NCBI RefSeq assembly: GCF_011759365.1
Contig: NZ_JAARLZ010000006.1
Span: forward strand, 248,001 to 312,000
Length of the DNA: 64,000 nt
Source of the DNA: Luteibacter anthropi
GTDB taxonomy: Bacteria > Pseudomonadota > Gammaproteobacteria > Xanthomonadales > Rhodanobacteraceae
Reading direction: 5' to 3'
In this document: piece by piece, positions 8,218 through 16,886 of the stretch
Numbering within the stretch: position 1 is the stretch's first letter
How the letters are laid out: every line of letters starts with the position of its first letter
Made by a program: the position numbers and the translations under genes
Notes under the pieces: generated by a model
What the model was told of the DNA's origin: nothing
What the model saw: the letters and a program-made list of their open reading frames with translations, nothing else
Database searches by the model: none

Positions 8218-9690
8218 TCACCCAGGCGACGGAGGTTTGCGCTTCCGTCGCCTGCGCATGCTCCACCAGCCCACCGCCAGGTTCACGGCAAACCAGGCAC
8301 CGATAAGTGCCAGTGGCCATGCGATGACGGCGGGCCAGAACACGGCCACCAAGGTCAGCACGGCTGCCAGCACCGTACCCGCCAGAAGCGGGCCGCTTTC
8401 CGTATCCCCCAGCACGCGATGCTGCGTGATCGCCGCACCCACCGTATTGGCGATGCGCAGCGCGCCTGCCGCTGCGCGACTGGAACTGCCGCCCGCATGT
8501 TTCGGGCGTGGCGGACGCGGCGTGCGGCTGCGCATGCGTTCGTTGCCGTTACGGCGATTGCGCGGACGCAGGAGGATCTCCGTAGCGTTGTCGAGATCGC
8601 TCAGGTACTGCGTTTCCAGTTGCGCCGCGACGCCATCATCCTCGATGGCGACGTCGATTTCCCGGTTGCTCAGCCAGCTCGCGATATTGAGGTTCGATGA
8701 GCCCACGCGCGCCCAGCGTCCGTCGGCCACCGCCGTCTTGGCGTGCAGCATCGAGCCGTTCCATTCGAAGACGCGGATACCCGCCTTGAGCAGCGGGCGG
8801 TATCCCGAGCGCGACATGCCCGCCACCATGGGAATGTCGCTGGTGCCGGGCACCAGCAGGCGCACGTCCACGCCATCGCGCGCCGCCGCGGATAGTGCCT
8901 GCACATAAGGCGCCACGCCGACGAAGTAGGCATCGGTCAGCCATAGCGTGCGTCGGGCCATCGCGGCCACCATCTGGTCGAGGCGATACATGCCGGCCGT
9001 GCTGGGTTGCGTCGCGATCACGCGCAGGGATACGTCGCCCGCGATGGGCGGGGTGGGAGAAAGCAGGGTATCGGGAAGCGGTCCGCCGGCTTCCCGCCAG
9101 CTGTCGGCAAAGGCATGTTCGATCTCGGCGACAGCGGGGCCCCGCAGCGCCACACCGGTGTCGCGCCACGGCGGCACGTTGCGCTCCGGTTCGCCCAGCC
9201 ATTTTTCGCTGATGCATACCCCCGACAGAAAACCGAGTTCGCCATCCACCGAAAGCACCTTGCGGTGATCGCGGCTGACCCAGCCAAACGAGCTGCCCAG
9301 GCGGGGCGGATTGAAGATGCGTATCTCGCCGCCGGCGGCGCGCAGTTCGTTCCAGAACGAGCGGCGTGACTGGCCCATGCAACCGACCCAGTCCGCGATC
9401 ACCGCGACGAAGACGCCTGCGCGGGCACGTTCCGCCAGGGCATCGAGGAAGCTGCGGCCGATGCGGTCGTCGCGGATGATGTAGTTTTCCAGCAGCACAT
9501 AGCGCCGGGCCTTCGCGATGGCATCCAGCCATGCGTCATAGTGAGCCTGGGCGTCGATCAGCAGCTCGACGGCATTGCCGCCGATGAGCGGTGCTCCTGC
9601 ACTGCGGCTCAGCGCCTGCTCGGCGAACAGGCGGTGGGCGAAGCCCGTACTGTGGTGACGTAGGTTCATGGGCGCCGAGTGTACCGACAT
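8218..9690 (-). CDS. Phospholipase D-like protein, cardiolipin synthase type
   Basis: A 490-aa protein with two HKD motifs, HRKVLSVD (142-149) and HAKTAVAD (316-323, followed by SSNLN), which together form one active site for phosphatidyl transfer. This fits cardiolipin synthase (ClsB/ClsC-like), making cardiolipin from phosphatidylglycerol. Unlike ClsA it lacks N-terminal membrane spans; instead it has two hydrophobic segments at the C terminus (about 430-480) after a basic linker, then a Lys/Arg-rich tail. An alternative ATG lies seven codons downstream (9669). It stands alone, convergent with the feo operon. Confidence 0.87.
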   Translation of the reverse strand: MSVHSAPMNLRHHSTGFAHRLFAEQALSRSAGAPLIGGNAVELLIDAQAHYDAWLDAIAKARRYVLLENYIIRDDRIGRSFLDALAERARAGVFVAVIADWVGCMGQSRRSFWNELRAAGGEIRIFNPPRLGSSFGWVSRDHRKVLSVDGELGFLSGVCISEKWLGEPERNVPPWRDTGVALRGPAVAEIEHAFADSWREAGGPLPDTLLSPTPPIAGDVSLRVIATQPSTAGMYRLDQMVAAMARRTLWLTDAYFVGVAPYVQALSAAARDGVDVRLLVPGTSDIPMVAGMSRSGYRPLLKAGIRVFEWNGSMLHAKTAVADGRWARVGSSNLNIASWLSNREIDVAIEDDGVAAQLETQYLSDLDNATEILLRPRNRRNGNERMRSRTPRPPRPKHAGGSSSRAAAGALRIANTVGAAITQHRVLGDTESGPLLAGTVLAAVLTLVAVFWPAVIAWPLALIGAWFAVNLAVGWWSMRRRRKRKPPSPG

Positions 9691-9705
9691 CCCGCATGGG
9701 CGCCG

Positions 9706-11226
9706 TCAATGCCCAGGAGCAGCGGTGATCGCCGCAAGGCGCCGTTTCGCGAGGATGTTGCCGCGATCCAGCCGTAGTGCCCGCCTGTAGTCACGGATGG
9801 CCTGCTCGCTCATGTCCTGCATGTCCTCCATGGTGGCTCGTGACGACCAGGCCTCACTGCTTCGTGGCAGCACCTCCGTCCATAGCAGGGCCACTCTCGA
9901 TGCCTTCGCCGTATCGCCGGTCGCCATGAGCTGTGATATCCACTGTGAGAACGTGTCGTTGGCGAGCTGGAATCCGGGGTGCTGGCGTGCATAGGGGCGA
10001 TAGACGTTCATCGGATCGTCATTGGTGGCATCGAGCCGTGCTGCGAAATCAGCACGATTGCCTGACGATGACGTGGCATGCCGTCTCATGACCGTCAGGG
10101 TGCCGGGCGGCACATGGTTCTGCAGGGATGTCGCGTCGAGAAAGGCCCGGGCAGTGTCATCATGTTTCAGACGCTCGTCCAGGAAGGCCAGCGTATAGCG
10201 CTCCATCCATGCGTAGCTTTCAAGTCGCTGTGCAAGCGTTGTGTCCGTGTGGACTGCCATGCTGCCCAGGCGCAGGCTCTGTGCGGAGAGATCCTGGTGG
10301 AACAGTCGCTTCATGCCGATCAGGGTCAGGTCGGCATGGGAGATATGGGCGACAAAACTCTGTGGCCACGCATCCCTGGCGGGGACGATGGGATCTTCCC
10401 GGTCGGCAATGAACAGCATGGGCGTGGTGAAGTCTTCGGCAACGATATCCGGTGCAGCCCGTAGAAGACGGGGAAAATAACGAAGCGAACCATCCCATTC
10501 CACGATGGCCCGGATACGTTTGTCTGCCGCTGCTGCAAACGCACCCGACATGCCGCCCCAGCTATAGCCCACCACGGCGAGTTTTGTGGTGTCCGCAAAA
10601 GGCAGTGATCCGGCATAGCCGATCAGGAAGCCGATATCCGCTGCCTGTGCCCGCGTGCTTGCAAGGTCGTGGGGAAGGCGACCATCGGTCATGTAACCGC
10701 CATCGATGCCGTGAGATGGGCTGGCGATGACCACATAGCCGTGGCTGGCAAGGTACTCGCACAGCCAGTCGTTCTCGAAGGCAGGCGAACTGTCGCTGGC
10801 TACATAGATGACAACGGGAAAGCGCCCGCTGGCTGGTGATGCATCGCGTGATGCGGCAACAGGGGCATCGCGCCACCGGGCCATATCCCCCGCCGTGGTA
10901 CCCAGCACGGTGTAGGCGCGCAGGCTCGCGTCTGTCCGGGTTCTGCGTTCTGCCGGTGTACGTGAAAAGTCGTTCTCGGCGACCCCTAGTTCCAGGTAAT
11001 CCTCGTACCGCAAGGCCTTGCCGCGCTGGGTGGCGGGATACCAGATCAGTGTCTGCACCGGTCGCGCGGCATGTTCCCCGTTATCGCTACGGGACGCATC
11101 GGATTGTTCGACGACACGGAAACCGACCTGCCATGAACCCGGAGTGGCCGGTGAGGGTGGTGATGATTCGACGGCATGCGCGATGGAGCACAGGAGCAAG
11201 GAAATGATGAGCAGGATTGCGCGCAA
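9706..11226 (-). CDS. Secreted alpha/beta-hydrolase (esterase/dienelactone hydrolase-like) with C-terminal TPR-like region
   Basis: A protein of about 506 aa with a signal peptide (MRAILLIISLLLCSIAHA) and an alpha/beta-hydrolase core. The nucleophile elbow is GYSWGG (Ser at about 222), and an Asp occurs in FIADREDPIVPARD. The last 60 or so residues read like a TPR pair (EQAIRDYRRALRLDRGNILA). I place the start at TTG 11226 because AAAAGGAGG precedes it by eight bases and it leads straight into the signal peptide. An ATG at 11259 would add 11 residues and put the Shine-Dalgarno site inside the gene. The substrate is unknown. Confidence 0.8.
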   Translation of the reverse strand: MRAILLIISLLLCSIAHAVESSPPSPATPGSWQVGFRVVEQSDASRSDNGEHAARPVQTLIWYPATQRGKALRYEDYLELGVAENDFSRTPAERRTRTDASLRAYTVLGTTAGDMARWRDAPVAASRDASPASGRFPVVIYVASDSSPAFENDWLCEYLASHGYVVIASPSHGIDGGYMTDGRLPHDLASTRAQAADIGFLIGYAGSLPFADTTKLAVVGYSWGGMSGAFAAAADKRIRAIVEWDGSLRYFPRLLRAAPDIVAEDFTTPMLFIADREDPIVPARDAWPQSFVAHISHADLTLIGMKRLFHQDLSAQSLRLGSMAVHTDTTLAQRLESYAWMERYTLAFLDERLKHDDTARAFLDATSLQNHVPPGTLTVMRRHATSSSGNRADFAARLDATNDDPMNVYRPYARQHPGFQLANDTFSQWISQLMATGDTAKASRVALLWTEVLPRSSEAWSSRATMEDMQDMSEQAIRDYRRALRLDRGNILAKRRLAAITAAPGH

Positions 11227-11277
11227 GCTTCTGGCCTCCTTTTCAGAAGGGGCGATCATAACGCTGGTCGCGAGAGC

Positions 11278-11312
11278 GCCGGCCTCCAGACACCTTGTGT
11301 CTGGAGGCCGGC
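11278..11312. repeat. Perfect 16-bp inverted repeat (hairpin) between divergent genes
   Basis: GCCGGCCTCCAGACAC and its exact reverse complement are separated by CTT. There is no T-tract and no gene ends here: the genes on both sides start away from it. It would lie in the 5' leader of the esterase mRNA, 52 bases before its TTG start, or be a protein site or an orphan terminator. Confidence 0.75.
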
Positions 11313-11526
11313 GGCGGGTGCAGCTGGCGCTAATGATCGCAATTTATTGCGAAACGCAGTCGCTTGTGAGCCTGCGCATACGTAATGTGCGGCTGGTCAC
11401 ATTTGAGGGCGGGGGTGGCGGGAGGGTGGGCACGTTCTACCTGGAAGGGGGGAAACGCGCCTCCGTGCAGGATACAAATCCGGCATGGCGGTGAACATCA
11501 TCGAGTCAATGCTCAGGGAGAAAGAT

Positions 11527-12603
11527 ATGCCTTCGATGAAGGGGTCCATCGTGTGTCGTCCGGTTCGTTCCGCCATGCTGGCGGCGCTGCTCGTTGCCAC
11601 GCCGCTCGCTTCGGCTGTTGCCGCACAGGCCAGTCAGGATGTCGTTGCCACGGCCCGCGCCCAGGCGGTGCAGGCCTGGCACGACAACATCAATCGCCAG
11701 GCGCCGCCGGCCGACGGCTGCTTCCGCGCCACCTACCCGAGCGCCGTGTGGACGGCAGAGCGTTGCGGCCCGGTGCCGTCGTTCCGTTCGGTGCAGCCGG
11801 CCGATGCCGTTTCGCCGGCAAGCAGCCGCAGCACGGTCTCTGCCCGTACGGAAAGCAGTGTCTTCAACGCCGGCAACGGTTATGACTATGCCGCCCGCAC
11901 CGGCCAGCTCACGCGCTCGGCCACGGGCAGCTTCCCGACCGTCACGGGTGTCAGCTCCGGTTCGGACGACTACTCGCTGCAGATCAACACCAACATGGGC
12001 AGCAATACCTCGGCCTGCCAGCGCTATGGCTATTCCAGCTGCCAGGTGTGGGAGCAGTTCATCTATTCGACTGACCCGGGTACCGGCTCGCCGGGCGCCT
12101 TCATCCAGAACTGGTTCTACGTCTCCGATGCATCGGCCTATCGCCGCACCGGCTGCCCTTCGGGCTGGAACGCCTATTCGGCCCAGCTGGCCTGCTACCG
12201 CAACAGCAATCTGGTGAGCGTCGACTATGTGCCCATCACCAGCATTGGCAGCATCAAGCTCGCGGGTTCTGCCTCGGTCAACGGCAACGACACGGTGACC
12301 TTCACGGTCAACGGCGTGGCGCACTCCGTCAGCCAGTCGGGGAGCACGCTCGCCATCGGTTCGGTCTGGAAGAACTCCGAGTTCAACATTTTCGGCAATG
12401 GTTCCAATGATCCCGTGGCGTCGTTCAACAGCGGGTCGTCGGTAAGTGTGAAGGTGGCTGTCAATGACGGCACCACCAATGCACCGACCTGCGTCGGCCC
12501 CAACAACGGTGGCACCACGGGCGAGGAAAACAACCTCACCCTTGGCCGCTGCACCGCCTCGGGCGGCAGCACGCCGTCCATCCAGTTCGCCCAGTCGAAC
12601 TGA
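11527..12603 (+). CDS. Secreted protein of unknown function
   Basis: A 358-aa exported protein. The start at ATG 11527 has AGGGAG six bases upstream and gives a signal peptide ending near VAAQA. The mature part is rich in Ser, Thr, Asn and Gly, with four or more cysteines in pairs (for example ACQRYGYSSCQVW and RRTGCPSG...LACYRNSN) that could form disulfides. Segments such as QVWEQFIYSTDP and GAFIQNWFYV suggest a beta-sandwich carbohydrate- or substrate-binding fold, but I do not recognise the family. A strong terminator follows, so it is a single-gene transcript. Confidence 0.8.
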   Translation: MPSMKGSIVCRPVRSAMLAALLVATPLASAVAAQASQDVVATARAQAVQAWHDNINRQAPPADGCFRATYPSAVWTAERCGPVPSFRSVQPADAVSPASSRSTVSARTESSVFNAGNGYDYAARTGQLTRSATGSFPTVTGVSSGSDDYSLQINTNMGSNTSACQRYGYSSCQVWEQFIYSTDPGTGSPGAFIQNWFYVSDASAYRRTGCPSGWNAYSAQLACYRNSNLVSVDYVPITSIGSIKLAGSASVNGNDTVTFTVNGVAHSVSQSGSTLAIGSVWKNSEFNIFGNGSNDPVASFNSGSSVSVKVAVNDGTTNAPTCVGPNNGGTTGEENNLTLGRCTASGGSTPSIQFAQSN

Positions 12604-12618
12604 TCGCGAAGCCATGAG

Positions 12619-12652
12619 CGAACGCCCGGGACAGCCCGGGCGTTCGTGTTTG
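12619..12652 (+). terminator. Rho-independent terminator
   Basis: A 12-bp perfect stem (CGAACGCCCGGG with CCCGGGCGTTCG), a four-base ACAG loop and a TGTTTGT tail, 16 bases after the stop of the secreted protein gene. Confidence 0.85.
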
Positions 12653-12698
12653 TACCATCCATGTAGAATCCGGTCGTTCCGGGCTTCCAGGAGCTGCA

Positions 12699-13034
12699 AT
12701 GACCGATCAGGATGCTATTCCCGTTTCCACCTACGAGCGTCGCGCCGGATGGGCGGGGCTGCTTTTCTGGCTGGGCACGCTCTGTCTCTGGATTCCACCC
12801 TTGCTTCTGGTCGTGATCGGCCTGGGCGGGGGAGGGATGATGGCGTTCTACGGAGCAGTGAGCATCCTCGACATTGGCGTGATCGTCACGCCGTTGGGTC
12901 TTGTCATGTTGATTGCCTACGCCGTCATCGGGCGGCCATGGCGGAGGCCATTGGGTGCCGTGTGGATATTCTGGCTGGAATTGCTCGTCTTCATCCTGGT
13001 GCTTCCCGTAGCGGTGCGCTTCCTGACGGACTGA
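12699..13034 (+). CDS. Small integral membrane protein, unknown function
   Basis: A 111-aa protein with about three hydrophobic spans (roughly 19-45, 51-75 and 88-107) and short basic loops (RPWRRP), so it is probably an inner-membrane protein with a cytoplasmic N terminus. It begins at ATG 12699 shortly after the preceding terminator. No enzyme motif is visible and it stands alone. Confidence 0.7.
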   Translation: MTDQDAIPVSTYERRAGWAGLLFWLGTLCLWIPPLLLVVIGLGGGGMMAFYGAVSILDIGVIVTPLGLVMLIAYAVIGRPWRRPLGAVWIFWLELLVFILVLPVAVRFLTD

Positions 13035-13240
13035 TCAAGGCGCATATCGCCACGTAGATTGAATATTTCGTGTGCCGCAAACACATCGATTCACGACCGT
13101 AAGGTTTCCGGAAGGACGCCGGTGCGCCAAGCGCCCACCGTCGCGTCACCTCATTCACCGGAACCAACCATGCGCATCCGATTGCTTCTGCTCACACCGA
13201 TACAAGGTGTACGTTCCGTCGCATGTCGATGGAGGCACAC

Positions 13241-13891
13241 ATGAAGCGCGTCACCCTTTTACTGGCGGATGAAGAGGCCCTTCTGCGCGACGGGCTGGCG
13301 GCACTGCTCGCCATCGATCCGCGTTTCGACATCGTGGGAAGCACGGGGGATGGGCGCGAACTCGTGCGACAGGCTTTGCGCGGGCAGCCTGACCTGATTC
13401 TTTTCGACTGTGCCATGCGCGGACTGAGTGGTCTGGAAGCTGCCCGACGCATCGCGCCGCGCTGCCCGAAGACCCGCATGCTTTGCCTGTCTTCATACGA
13501 GGATACGCGTTGGATTCGCGCCGCATTCGATGCGGGAGCGCATGGATATATCCTGAAGCGTGCGGATTTCGATGTGCTTGTCTCAGCCATCGATGCCGTA
13601 CTGCAATCGCGCTACGTCGTGAGCCCCGAACTTGAACACCTGGTGTCGCTCGATCAGCGCGGTCGCCAGGTCGAAATGGAGCCGGAAGTGGCTCTGAGCG
13701 CGCGGGAACGTGAAATTACCCAGCTATACGCGGAAGGGTATTCCACGAAGGAGATCGCCGGGCGCCTGCACGTAAGTATCAAGACCGTAGGCACACATCG
13801 CGAGCACATCATGGCCAAGCTCGGCATCCAGGGCCTTGCCCAGCTCACGCGCTATGCGCTGCGTGAGGGCATCACAGTACTCGATCCCTGA
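13241..13891 (+). CDS. NarL/FixJ-family response regulator (orphan)
   Basis: A 216-aa two-component output regulator. The receiver domain has an acidic pair (ADEE, 9-12), phospho-acceptor Asp56 in LILFDCAMRG, and the conserved Lys106 in YILKRADF. The C-terminal LuxR-type helix-turn-helix spans about 153-205 (SAREREITQLYAEGYSTKEI, then SIKTVGTHREHI). The start at ATG 13241 has GGAGG six bases upstream; a start six codons earlier lacks one. No histidine kinase lies nearby, so its partner is elsewhere. Confidence 0.92.
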   Translation: MKRVTLLLADEEALLRDGLAALLAIDPRFDIVGSTGDGRELVRQALRGQPDLILFDCAMRGLSGLEAARRIAPRCPKTRMLCLSSYEDTRWIRAAFDAGAHGYILKRADFDVLVSAIDAVLQSRYVVSPELEHLVSLDQRGRQVEMEPEVALSAREREITQLYAEGYSTKEIAGRLHVSIKTVGTHREHIMAKLGIQGLAQLTRYALREGITVLDP

Positions 13892-13900
13892 AACTCCCTG

Positions 13901-14575
13901 CCGTCGTTCCAGCGAAAGCTGGAACCCAGCGCCTCGGTTCATCGGTAGACACGACCACGTCTGATCGGCTCGTGTGTAGGTAGCCCTGTCGCTAAAACCT
14001 AACGCATCGCACTGGATCCCTGCTTTCGAAGGGATGACGGGGTAGGTTGGGTGTCGCAAACGCACAGCCGTCGTTCCAGCGAAAGCTGGAACCCAGCGCC
14101 CCGGTTCACCAGTAGGCACGACCACGTCTCATCGGCTCGTGTGCAGGTAGCCCTGTCGCTAAAACCTACCGCACCGCACTGGATCCCTGCTTTCGCAGGG
14201 ACGACGGGTAGGTTAGGTGTCGCAAACGCACAGCCGTCGTTCCAGCGAAAGCTGGAACCCAGCGCCTCGGTTCACCAGTAGACACGACCACGTCTCATCG
14301 GCTCGTGCGTAGGTAGCCCTGTCGCTAAAACCTAACGCACCGCACTGGATCCCTGCTTTCGCAGGGATGACGGGTAGGTTGGGTGTCGCAAACGCACAGC
14401 ACAGCCGTCGTTCCAGCGAAAGCTGGAACCCAGCGCCTCGGTTCACCGATGGACACGACCACGTCTCATCGGCTCGTGTGTAGGTAGCCCTGTCGCTAAA
14501 ACCTACCGCACCGCACTGGGTCCCTGCTTTCGCAGGGACGACGGGGTAGGTTGGGTGTCGCAAACGCACAGCCGT
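13901..14575. repeat. Four tandem copies of a ~167-bp BIME-like unit
   Basis: Units begin at 13901, 14068, 14234 and 14405 with CCGTCGTTCCAGCGAAAGCT and are highly alike. Each has a palindrome at the left (TTCCAGC-GAAA-GCTGGAA) and a related palindrome in the opposite orientation on the right (ATCCCTGC-TTTC-GCAGGGAT), with about 70 bases of conserved filler. This is how two REPs form a BIME, here amplified in tandem. Copy 4 begins after a five-base CACAG duplication. No coding potential is credible; frames across it are artefacts of the repeat. Confidence 0.9.
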
Positions 14576-14632
14576 GTGGGGGATGGGTGGGGGACAGAAC
14601 CTGCGAGTTGCGTCGTACTCATGCAAGCATCA

Positions 14633-14677
14633 GGAAAAACCTGATTTTTGAGATCTGGCCTGCAATCAGGTTTTTCC
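14633..14677 (+). promoter_or_regulatory. 14-bp inverted repeat upstream of the muramidase/DUF2589 operon
   Basis: GGAAAAACCTGATT and its exact reverse complement AATCAGGTTTTTCC are separated by 17 bases. Each half overlaps its own smaller palindrome (TCAGG-A5-CCTGA in the left half). It lies 77 bases before the first gene of the operon. It could be a paired operator or a leader hairpin; with T5 inside the right arm it could also act as a terminator insulating the operon. Confidence 0.6.
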
Positions 14678-14753
14678 CGATGTCGCCATATTCCGCCGGA
14701 CGGGATAGTCGCCGCCACCGACGCATTCGTTGCGTCGATCACGGAGAATCCCG

Positions 14754-15314
14754 ATGGCCGATTTCAAGAGCTTCTTTCCGACCCTGCTCCGGCATGAGGG
14801 CGGATTCGTCAATGACCCCGCCGACCCGGGTGGTGCCACCAACAAGGGCATTACGCTGGCGACCTTCAATCGTTGCGCCCAATCCCTGCTTGGCGTGGCA
14901 CCGTCGATCACGACGCTGCGCGCCCTGACCGACGACCAGGCCGCCACGATCTACAAGGCGTTGTACTGGGATGCCATACGCGGTGACCAGATCGCCTTGC
15001 AGCCGCTGGCGAACATCCTCTTCGACTTCAACGTCAATGCAGGTGCGCAGGCCGTGCGTCTATTGCAGCGCGTGCTCAACGACCTGGGCGCCTCTCCCCA
15101 GCTGGCCATCGATGGCGTAATGGGTGCGGGCACGGCCGCTGCCATTGGCAAGGCAGATGCGTATGCCGTGTATGCCCGCTACAAGCAGGGCAGGGTGGAT
15201 TACTACAAGGCACTGGTGGAGCGTCGCCCATCACTGCAGAAGTTCCTGAAGGGCTGGCTGGCGCGCGTCGCATCGTTTCCCGACCTGCCGGCGCCCACTG
15301 GCGGGAGCCATTGA
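14754..15314 (+). CDS. GH108-family N-acetylmuramidase (TtsA-like)
   Basis: A 186-aa peptidoglycan hydrolase. The glycosyl hydrolase 108 signature HEGGFVNDPADPGGATNKGI lies near the N terminus and carries the catalytic Glu; a C-terminal peptidoglycan-binding part follows (IDGVMGAGTAAAI region). The family includes phage endolysins and the Salmonella typhoid-toxin muramidase TtsA. There is no signal peptide, so it needs a holin or another route to reach the cell wall, and holin-like genes lie later in the same operon. ATG 14754 has GGAG eight bases upstream. Confidence 0.93.
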   Translation: MADFKSFFPTLLRHEGGFVNDPADPGGATNKGITLATFNRCAQSLLGVAPSITTLRALTDDQAATIYKALYWDAIRGDQIALQPLANILFDFNVNAGAQAVRLLQRVLNDLGASPQLAIDGVMGAGTAAAIGKADAYAVYARYKQGRVDYYKALVERRPSLQKFLKGWLARVASFPDLPAPTGGSH

Positions 15315-15317
15315 CCG

Positions 15318-15851
15318 ATGGCCACGCAGACCTCCCTCAACGAGCTGATCGAAGCGATCGCAGGCGCGGTAGTGGATGCGCAGGATCGGATCGAGCAGCA
15401 CCAGATGGCACATCTGAGCGATTTCTTCGACGAGGACAATCGTCCGAAGAGCGTCGTGATCCGCATGCCATCGATGCAGCCGGGTGCCGGCGAAGGCGAC
15501 GAGGACCTGTACCGGGCGCCGATCCTGCCCCTGGTATCCACCAATGTCCTGCGCATCAAGGACGTTGAAATCCGTTTCGATGCCGACCTTGGCAATCTCG
15601 TTGACGATGCGCCACCCACGCCCGACGACACCGATCCTGGCACTGCGCCGCGCGACTGGCAGGTAAGGCCCAAGGCATCGCGTTCCCATGTGCGCGTGGA
15701 TACCTCGGTGGGCGCCAAGGGGCGTACGGCAGGCGCCGTGCATGTCGTCCTGCGCGTGGAGGGCAGCGAGCCCACCGATGGCGCGGCACGCCTCATGAAT
15801 CATCTTGCGCAGACCCAGGGGGTCTTCAAGACGTTCCAGCCGGGCGACTGA
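15318..15851 (+). CDS. DUF2589-like protein
   Basis: A 177-aa protein. The N terminus (LNELIEAIAGAVVDAQDRIE) is an amphipathic helix typical of DUF2589 proteins, followed by a beta-rich region starting around VLRIKDVEIRFDADLGNLV that resembles the second DUF2589 protein encoded next. The centre is acidic and probably flexible (DDAPPTPDDTDPG). The gene starts four bases after the muramidase stop, with GGAG in place. Function unknown; DUF2589 proteins lack signal peptides and are presumed cytoplasmic or released. Confidence 0.75.
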   Translation: MATQTSLNELIEAIAGAVVDAQDRIEQHQMAHLSDFFDEDNRPKSVVIRMPSMQPGAGEGDEDLYRAPILPLVSTNVLRIKDVEIRFDADLGNLVDDAPPTPDDTDPGTAPRDWQVRPKASRSHVRVDTSVGAKGRTAGAVHVVLRVEGSEPTDGAARLMNHLAQTQGVFKTFQPGD

Positions 15852-15922
15852 TATGTCCTGCCCGGCGAACCATGGCGGCATGTCGCTCGCCATGTCATGC
15901 AGTCCCATGAAGGAGTAACGAA

Positions 15923-16558
15923 ATGCCCGACGAACTCGTAAACATGTCCAGCCAGTTCAAAGGCCTGCCGATGGGCGAACTCATCGGCGGCCCGCTCTAT
16001 GCCGCCTGTGAGGCCCAGGTCAAGCTCGCACAGGCTACCGCCGACTTCATCAAGGTCATCGGCTTCCTGCCGCCGGCCGAGAGCGACCCGAAGGGCGTGG
16101 GTGCCACGCGTACCGCGCAGTTCAAGTTCAAGCGCCCCGTGGATGATCCGTCTGGAAAGGGCATCGCGGAAGAAGAAGTCGAGATCGAGGTGCCGTTGCT
16201 GGCCATCGTGAAGGTGCCCAGCCTCAGCATCACCAATGTCGACATCACTTTCGATATGGAAGTGAAGTCGTCTTTCAGCCAGAAGGAGTCGGAAGACAAG
16301 AAGGGTGAATTCTCCGCCGACATGTCGATCGGCTGGGGTGTTTTCTCGGCAAAGGTGCATGTGGCCGGTTCGGTGGCCACGCATAAGGAAAACACGCGCA
16401 GCTCCGACAACTCGGCGAAGTACCACGTCGCCGTCCACGCCGAGGACAAGGGCATGCCGGAAGGCCTGGCCCGTGTCCTGGACATCCTGCAGACCGCGTG
16501 CGCGCCGCGTCGGGTCAGCGCCCCGGTGGCCGTGGAGCAGGAAAAGCAGGCGGCCTGA
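15923..16558 (+). CDS. DUF2589 domain-containing protein
   Basis: A 211-aa protein that reads as a canonical DUF2589 member: MSSQFKGLPMGELIGGPLYA at 8-27, then a helix with AQVKLAQATADFIKVIGF, then a beta-rich domain with an EEEVEIEVPLLAIV strand and the SITNVDITFDMEVKS segment. The C-terminal third (about 150-211) carries short charged stretches and ends Lys/Gln-rich. A GAAGGAG site precedes ATG 15923. No DUF2589 protein is known to me to have an assigned function; its pairing with a muramidase and holin-like proteins here is the main clue. Confidence 0.85.
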   Translation: MPDELVNMSSQFKGLPMGELIGGPLYAACEAQVKLAQATADFIKVIGFLPPAESDPKGVGATRTAQFKFKRPVDDPSGKGIAEEEVEIEVPLLAIVKVPSLSITNVDITFDMEVKSSFSQKESEDKKGEFSADMSIGWGVFSAKVHVAGSVATHKENTRSSDNSAKYHVAVHAEDKGMPEGLARVLDILQTACAPRRVSAPVAVEQEKQAA

Positions 16559-16615
16559 TCGCCCGGCACCATTCCGTGGCGCCTGCAAGGCGTCACGGTT
16601 CTATCGGAGTGAACC

Positions 16616-16876
16616 ATGTTCGATCTCAGCGACGTGAAATTCGTCAAGCGGGTGGTCGTCGGTACCGACAACCCCAACCAGGTGCGTTCGGAAGCGCAGA
16701 TCGAGGAAGCGCGGGCCATGCTCAACCGCTGCCTTACCGATTCGCCTCGCGGCAGCATCATCGGCACGGAAAAGAGCTTCACGATTCTCCAGGTGGGCGA
16801 GCACCAGGTCGTTCTGCAGTGGATCTGCTACCACGTGGGCTTTCCTCGCAAGCCCGGCTGGTTGCAGGAAGCCTGA
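16616..16876 (+). CDS. Small protein of the DUF2589 operon, unknown function
   Basis: An 86-aa soluble protein with no signal peptide or membrane span. It opens with MFDLSDVKFVKRVVVGTDNP and has alternating helix- and strand-like segments, with Cys in NRCLTDSP and WICYHVGF. CGGAG stands six bases before ATG 16616. Its position between the DUF2589 genes and the next gene, with short gaps, makes it part of the same operon. I do not recognise a family. Confidence 0.72.
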   Translation: MFDLSDVKFVKRVVVGTDNPNQVRSEAQIEEARAMLNRCLTDSPRGSIIGTEKSFTILQVGEHQVVLQWICYHVGFPRKPGWLQEA

Positions 16877-16886
16877 GGCCGCGCCC

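Noticed and set aside
13901-14575. CRISPR array
   Set aside because: Units are about 167 bases and nearly identical throughout; there are no short repeats with unique spacers and no cas genes.
14213-14626. A long minus-strand frame across the repeat array
   Set aside because: Its translation repeats itself with each BIME-like unit; it reflects the repeat, not a gene.
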